Assembly: GCA_031550925.1 (NCBI GenBank)
Contig: JAVBOE010000040.1
Coordinates: 1 to 8,076 of the forward strand
DNA from: JAIRNF01 sp031550925
GTDB taxonomy: Bacteria; Bacteroidota; Bacteroidia; Bacteroidales; UBA932
Reading direction: 5' to 3'
Length of the DNA: 8,076 nt
Shown: positions 5,525 to 8,076 of the stretch, in pieces
Layout: the number at the start of each line of letters is the position of its first letter
Position numbering within the stretch: position 1 is the stretch's first letter
Notes under the pieces: generated by a model
What the model saw: only the letters and a program-made list of their open reading frames with translations
The model's database searches: none
What the model was told of the DNA's origin: nothing
Translations under genes and position numbers: made by a program

Positions 5525-5763
5525 CGCTTTTTAAAGCGCATAACTACCACGCCGAGAAACATCAGCACGGCACCCCCTATTACAAACGGAAGCCACGCTT
5601 TGGCCACGCCGTCAACCGTGTTAAGGTTCATCAGTATGTATATCAACCCTACAATAACAACCACCGCGCCAATAAATATCATCAGCTTACTGATTAACGA
5701 AGAGTTACGGCTCTTGTTGGTTTTACGTCTGCTGTTTTCGCTTAAAAATCCTTTTTCTAACAT
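5521..5763 (-). CDS. Small membrane protein with two transmembrane helices, function unknown
   Basis: The 80-residue protein has a basic, Ser/Asn-rich N-terminus (residues 1-26, SENSRRKTNKSRNSS), a first hydrophobic helix at about 28-46, a short loop with a few polar residues (47-55), a second helix at about 57-75 and a basic tail MRFKKR. The positive charges at both ends predict that both termini are cytoplasmic. I do not recognise a named family; it resembles the many short two-helix proteins annotated as hypothetical in Bacteroidota. Support for it being real comes from its own well-spaced promoter 25 bp upstream and its membrane-like composition. A start at M28 would lose the basic segment and is less likely. 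It lies between two inverted copies of a G-rich repeat, and the upstream copy forms part of its promoter. Confidence 0.65.
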   Translation of the reverse strand: MLEKGFLSENSRRKTNKSRNSSLISKLMIFIGAVVVIVGLIYILMNLNTVDGVAKAWLPFVIGGAVLMFLGVVVMRFKKR

Positions 5764-5787
5764 GGCAATTTTAGTTTATCTATATCC

Positions 5788-5819
5788 CAAAGATAGTATA
5801 AAGCCCCCAAACCCCCAAA
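5788..5819 (-). promoter_or_regulatory. Promoter of the small membrane protein, built on a G-rich repeat
   Basis: On the minus strand TATCTTTG (plus 5788-5795) is the -7 box and TTTG (plus 5816-5819) lies exactly 20 nt upstream. The -33 box is inside the G-rich repeat copy at 5801-5826. Confidence 0.7.
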
Positions 5820-5828
5820 GGGGGCTTA
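5801..5828. repeat. G-rich intergenic repeat, copy 2 (inverted)
   Basis: An 8-bp perfect stem AAGCCCCC/GGGGGCTT with loop AAACCCCCAAA. On the minus strand it reads CCCCCTTTGGGGGTTTGGGG, the same repeat as at 5491 and 5938. Confidence 0.8.
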
Positions 5829-5937
5829 TAGGTAGTAATAAAAAAGTGTATAGCGATATGTGATGTGATATGTACAAGGACTAGCTCCCTCCCTCTGGGA
5901 GGGTTGGGATGGGCTTTAGCTTCTTAAACCTCTTTTA
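5829..5937. other. Gap with short palindromic and GATATGTGAT repeats
   Basis: Between the two divergent promoters lie GATATGTGATGTGATATGT (about 5854-5872), reminiscent of the GATACGTGATAC tail of the repeats at 2162 and 4306, and a palindrome CCTCCCTCTGGGAGG (about 5888-5902) followed by GTTGGGATGGGCTTT. No gene is seen here. Confidence 0.45.
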
Positions 5938-5973
5938 AGCCCCCTTTGGGGGTTTGGGGGCTATCTTTTTTTT
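5938..5973 (+). terminator. Terminator-like hairpin formed by G-rich repeat copy 3
   Basis: AGCCCCC (5938-5944) pairs with GGGGGCT (5956-5962) around an 11-nt loop, and eight T residues follow at 5966-5973. The form is that of a rho-independent terminator on the + strand. No + strand gene lies upstream within 3.8 kb, so it may instead shield the exonuclease promoter from read-through or be incidental to the repeat. Confidence 0.5.
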
Positions 5974-6002
5974 GAGGGTTTGGGGGCTTTTATCTACCTT
6001 TG
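5971..6002 (+). promoter_or_regulatory. Promoter of the exonuclease-methyltransferase operon
   Basis: TTTG at 5971-5974 and TACCTTTG at 5995-6002 are separated by 20 nt, an ideal -33/-7 pair. The spacer is copy 4 of the G-rich repeat (GGGTTTGGGGGCTTTTATC). Transcription would start near 6009 and leave a leader of about 27 nt. Confidence 0.8.
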
Positions 6003-6035
6003 CACATCATTTTTTAGAAATCATTTAGTTTTACA

Positions 6036-6653
6036 ATGTTTGAGGCTAGTATAAGTAACGAATCTCTGGAGCTGCTCCCTACCGCAGCTTTCGATGGTGA
6101 TATAGTGTTGGTTGATAATATCGGTCAGCTTGATAGCGCCGTAGCATACTTAAAAACACAAAAAGTGCTTGGTTTTGATACCGAAACACGTCCGTCATTC
6201 AGAAAGGGCGGAAAGAATAGGGTTGCACTGCTGCAGCTCGCCGGAAAAGACAGAGCTTACCTTTTTCGTCTTTTGGATATCGGGCTTCCAATACCGCTTG
6301 CCAAAATACTTGAAGATGATAATATCCTGAAAATTGGCGCTGCCGTTAGGGATGATATTAACCAGCTGAATAGCTGCACCAAGTTCCACGCCAAAGGTTT
6401 TATCGATCTGCAAAAGCTGATAGAAGACTACGATATTCAAGATAAAAGCGTTAAGAAGATGGCTGGTATTATACTTAACGTGCGTATATCTAAATCGCAG
6501 CAGCTGTCGAACTGGGAGAACGAAGAATATACCGATGCGCAAATGCTATACGCCGCCACCGATGCATGGGTATGTCGCGAAATGTACATTACGTTAATCC
6601 AGCACCATAGCAAGAAACAAAAGAAGAATGACCATCGCAAGAGTAATTCTTAA
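6036..6653 (+). CDS. 3'-5' exonuclease, DEDDy family (RNase D-like)
   Basis: The 205-residue protein is a single RNase D/DnaQ-type exonuclease domain without the HRDC domains of full RNase D, as is usual for the Bacteroidota members. Motif Exo I is GFDTETRP (46-53; D48, E50), Exo II lies in KIGAAVRDDINQL (99-111; D106 or D107), and Exo III is YAATDAW with Y172 and D176, which places it in the DEDDy subclass. These four acidic residues bind two metal ions that remove nucleotides from 3' ends. The preferred substrate, RNA or DNA, cannot be told from sequence, but the coupled rRNA methyltransferase gene favours an RNA role. The segment KMAGIILNVRISKSQQLSNWE (141-161) is typical of the family. 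The C-terminus is basic (KKQKKNDHRK). The ATG lies 34 nt after the -7 box, with no Shine-Dalgarno sequence. The 3' end overlaps the next gene by 26 bp. Confidence 0.88.
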   Translation: MFEASISNESLELLPTAAFDGDIVLVDNIGQLDSAVAYLKTQKVLGFDTETRPSFRKGGKNRVALLQLAGKDRAYLFRLLDIGLPIPLAKILEDDNILKIGAAVRDDINQLNSCTKFHAKGFIDLQKLIEDYDIQDKSVKKMAGIILNVRISKSQQLSNWENEEYTDAQMLYAATDAWVCREMYITLIQHHSKKQKKNDHRKSNS

Positions 6654-7809
6654 ACCTAAGCGAGAAGAATCGCTGCTCCGCTTTCATCCATGGGTGTTTT
6701 CGGGAGCAATAGCCCGTGTAGAAGGCTCGCCGCTTGAGGGAGATGTGGTTGCCGTTTACTCGGCAAGCAACGAGCTAATGGGCTACGGACACTGCCAAGT
6801 AGGCTCTATTGCCGTTCGCATACTCAGCTTTGGCAAAGACCCTATTGATGATACATTCTGGCACAACCGCTTTACCAACGCCTACAACCTGCGTAAACAA
6901 ATAGGTTTAACCGATAGCAACGAAACCACCGCCTACCGTCTTGTACATGGCGAGGGCGATTTCCTTCCCGGATTAGTAGTCGATATATACGGCGATACGG
7001 CTGTGATGCAGGCGCACTCAGCAGGGATGTACAGAAGCAAAGATATCATTGTACAGTCGTTGCAGCAGCTATACGGCAACCGCATAAAAGCCATTTACGA
7101 TAAGAGTGCTGCCACTGTACCGTTCAAAGCAGGGCTGGAAGCCAAAGACGGCTACCTGTTCGGCTCGAGCCAAGAAACTACCGTAAAAGAGTACGGAAAG
7201 CTGTTCAGCATAGATTGGGAAGAGGGACAAAAAACAGGCTTTTTCCTCGACCAGCGCGAAAACCGCAGGTTGCTGGAAGCTTACAGCAAAGATGCCAAGG
7301 TGCTGAATACGTTTTGCTATACAGGCGGATTCTCGGTTTACGCATTACATGGCGGTGCTAAGCTAGTTGACTCGGTAGATAGCTCTAAAAAGGCAATAGA
7401 GCTGACAGATACCAACGTGCAGCTGAATGGTAACAATGAAAAGCATCGTTCTTTTGTTTTAGACACTTTCGATTTTCTAAGAGAGACCAACCAGCTTTAC
7501 GATATCATTATTTTAGACCCTCCCGCTTTTGCCAAACACCAATCGGCTTTAAAGAACGCTCTTCAGGCATATAAACGGCTAAACGTGGCTGCGTTAAACC
7601 GTCTGGCAACAGGTGGTTTACTGTTTACGTTCAGCTGCTCTCAGGCTGTAAATAGAGACGCCTTTCAGAATGCCGTATTCTCGGCTGCTGCCATCAGTAA
7701 GCGAAATGTGCGGATTATCCATCGGCTTACCCAACCTGCCGACCATCCGGTAAGCATCTACCACCCCGAAGGCGACTATTTAAAGGGGCTGGTTATGCAG
7801 GTAGAATAA
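6628..7809 (+). CDS. rlmI: 23S rRNA cytosine-C5 methyltransferase, RlmI type
   Basis: The 393-residue protein has the length (E. coli RlmI is about 396) and order of the RlmI/COG1092 family. Residues 1-75 form a PUA RNA-binding domain (LKPKREESLLRFHPWVFSGAI). Residues about 85-185 are the EEHEA-like middle domain (YRLVHGEGDFLPGLVVDIYG at 103-122). The Rossmann methyltransferase domain has QKTGFFLDQRENR (201-213), motif I VLNTFCYTGGFS (225-236), motif IV LDPPAFAKH (296-304) and the catalytic-cysteine motif TFSCSQ (334-339, C337). E. coli RlmI makes m5C at 1962 of 23S rRNA; the target here is assigned by family only, and an RlmK/RlmO-like site preference cannot be excluded. The start lies 26 bp inside the exonuclease gene, in another frame, which predicts translational coupling from the shared promoter at 5971-6002. 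No hairpin terminator is evident after the stop. Confidence 0.88.
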   Translation: MTIARVILKPKREESLLRFHPWVFSGAIARVEGSPLEGDVVAVYSASNELMGYGHCQVGSIAVRILSFGKDPIDDTFWHNRFTNAYNLRKQIGLTDSNETTAYRLVHGEGDFLPGLVVDIYGDTAVMQAHSAGMYRSKDIIVQSLQQLYGNRIKAIYDKSAATVPFKAGLEAKDGYLFGSSQETTVKEYGKLFSIDWEEGQKTGFFLDQRENRRLLEAYSKDAKVLNTFCYTGGFSVYALHGGAKLVDSVDSSKKAIELTDTNVQLNGNNEKHRSFVLDTFDFLRETNQLYDIIILDPPAFAKHQSALKNALQAYKRLNVAALNRLATGGLLFTFSCSQAVNRDAFQNAVFSAAAISKRNVRIIHRLTQPADHPVSIYHPEGDYLKGLVMQVE

Positions 7810-7818
7810 CGTAAACAG

Positions 7819-7841
7819 CTAATAATTAATAGTCAATAATT
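7819..7841. repeat. AT-rich micro-repeat
   Basis: CTAATAATTAATAGTCAATAATT lies directly after the methyltransferase gene and shares AATAATTAATAG with 128-141. It could form only a weak hairpin. Confidence 0.4.
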
Positions 7842-7870
7842 GTTTGGCTTTACAGTTAATCCAGATTACC

Positions 7871-8076
7871 ATGCATACAAAAAGAGCAAGAAATATTGAT
7901 ATAAAACATTTGCTAATCAGATTCGCCTTACTGTTAGCTATCCCTACAATAACCGTGATTGTTGCGAAATATCTGATAATACCAAGCATTTACGATACGG
8001 AATACGATAGAGGTTATGCGGGAATAATGACTGTGTATATTGTCATGATAGAAATATTTACCATGATAGGGTTGAT
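7871..8076 (+). CDS. Membrane protein, N-terminal part only (runs off the window)
   Basis: An ATG at 7871 opens a frame that stays open to the window edge, giving 68 complete codons: a basic N-terminus (MHTKRARNIDIKH), a hydrophobic helix at about 14-39 (LLIRFALLLAIPTITVIVAKYL), a polar segment with DTEYDRGY (47-54) and a second hydrophobic helix from about 55 onward. This is the pattern of a small inner-membrane protein or of the N-terminal anchor of a larger one. The segment after the first helix resembles the N-terminus of DUF2975-type membrane proteins only loosely, and I do not assign a family. It lies 61 bp after rlmI on the same strand. No consensus -7 box was found in the gap, so it may be read from the upstream operon. 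In-frame TTA/ATT codons upstream offer no alternative ATG. Confidence 0.62.
   Translation, partial: MHTKRARNIDIKHLLIRFALLLAIPTITVIVAKYLIIPSIYDTEYDRGYAGIMTVYIVMIEIFTMIGL

Noticed and set aside
5357..5863. 168-codon open frame on the + strand
   Set aside because: It runs through three intergenic repeats and antisense to the small membrane protein; its low-complexity translation reflects the repeats.
5938..5992. G-quadruplex in the G-rich repeats
   Set aside because: Each copy has only two long G-runs in the strand plus one in the stem, and neighbouring C-runs favour the hairpin; a four-run quadruplex would need two copies and is speculative.

Overview
The window looks like chromosomal DNA of a Bacteroidota species, probably Bacteroidales. 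The promoters that can be read have the -33 TTTG / -7 TAnnTTTG pattern of that phylum. Genes lack clear Shine-Dalgarno sequences, the tRNA gene does not encode CCA, and one large gene belongs to DUF4954, a family I know from Bacteroidota. The genus cannot be fixed from this sequence.

Layout, left to right. Bases 1-110 are the 3' end of a 2-Cys-type peroxiredoxin, followed by a strong rho-independent terminator (185-224) and a hairpin repeat. A tRNA-Thr(CGT) gene with its own promoter lies at 379-450. Next comes a two-gene cassette on the + strand (719-2067): a winged-helix replication-initiator-like protein with a tandem VRDE/VKDE linker, then a DnaC-type AAA+ helicase loader. This resembles the O/P replication module of lambdoid phages, but no integrase or second att site is visible. 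A minus-strand block follows: the DUF4954 beta-helix protein (2181-4217), an exported metallo-beta-lactamase-fold hydrolase (4425-5252) and a small two-helix membrane protein (5521-5763). From 6036 the + strand carries a DEDDy 3'-5' exonuclease overlapping by 26 bp with an RlmI-type 23S rRNA cytosine methyltransferase, a translationally coupled RNA-metabolism pair. Bases 7871-8076 hold the start of an unrecognised membrane protein that runs off the window.

The intergenic DNA is rich in short dispersed repeats. A hairpin-plus-tail repeat occurs in inverted orientation on both sides of the DUF4954 gene, each copy sitting just downstream of a gene and reading in that gene's direction. A G-rich repeat occurs four times between 5490 and 6000, and two copies supply the -33 box of facing-away promoters. 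A CCCCTAAAGGGG-type hairpin occurs near 262 and 5375. AT-rich ATTCATTA/AATTAATA and AATGTGA micro-repeats fill other gaps.

The most interesting candidate is the replication cassette. The tandem 12-bp repeats that encode the linker of the initiator are immediately followed by an A-rich stretch, the same arrangement as the phage lambda origin inside gene O. I saw no CRISPR array, IS element, toxin-antitoxin pair or recognisable defence gene. No wholly new multi-gene system is evident.
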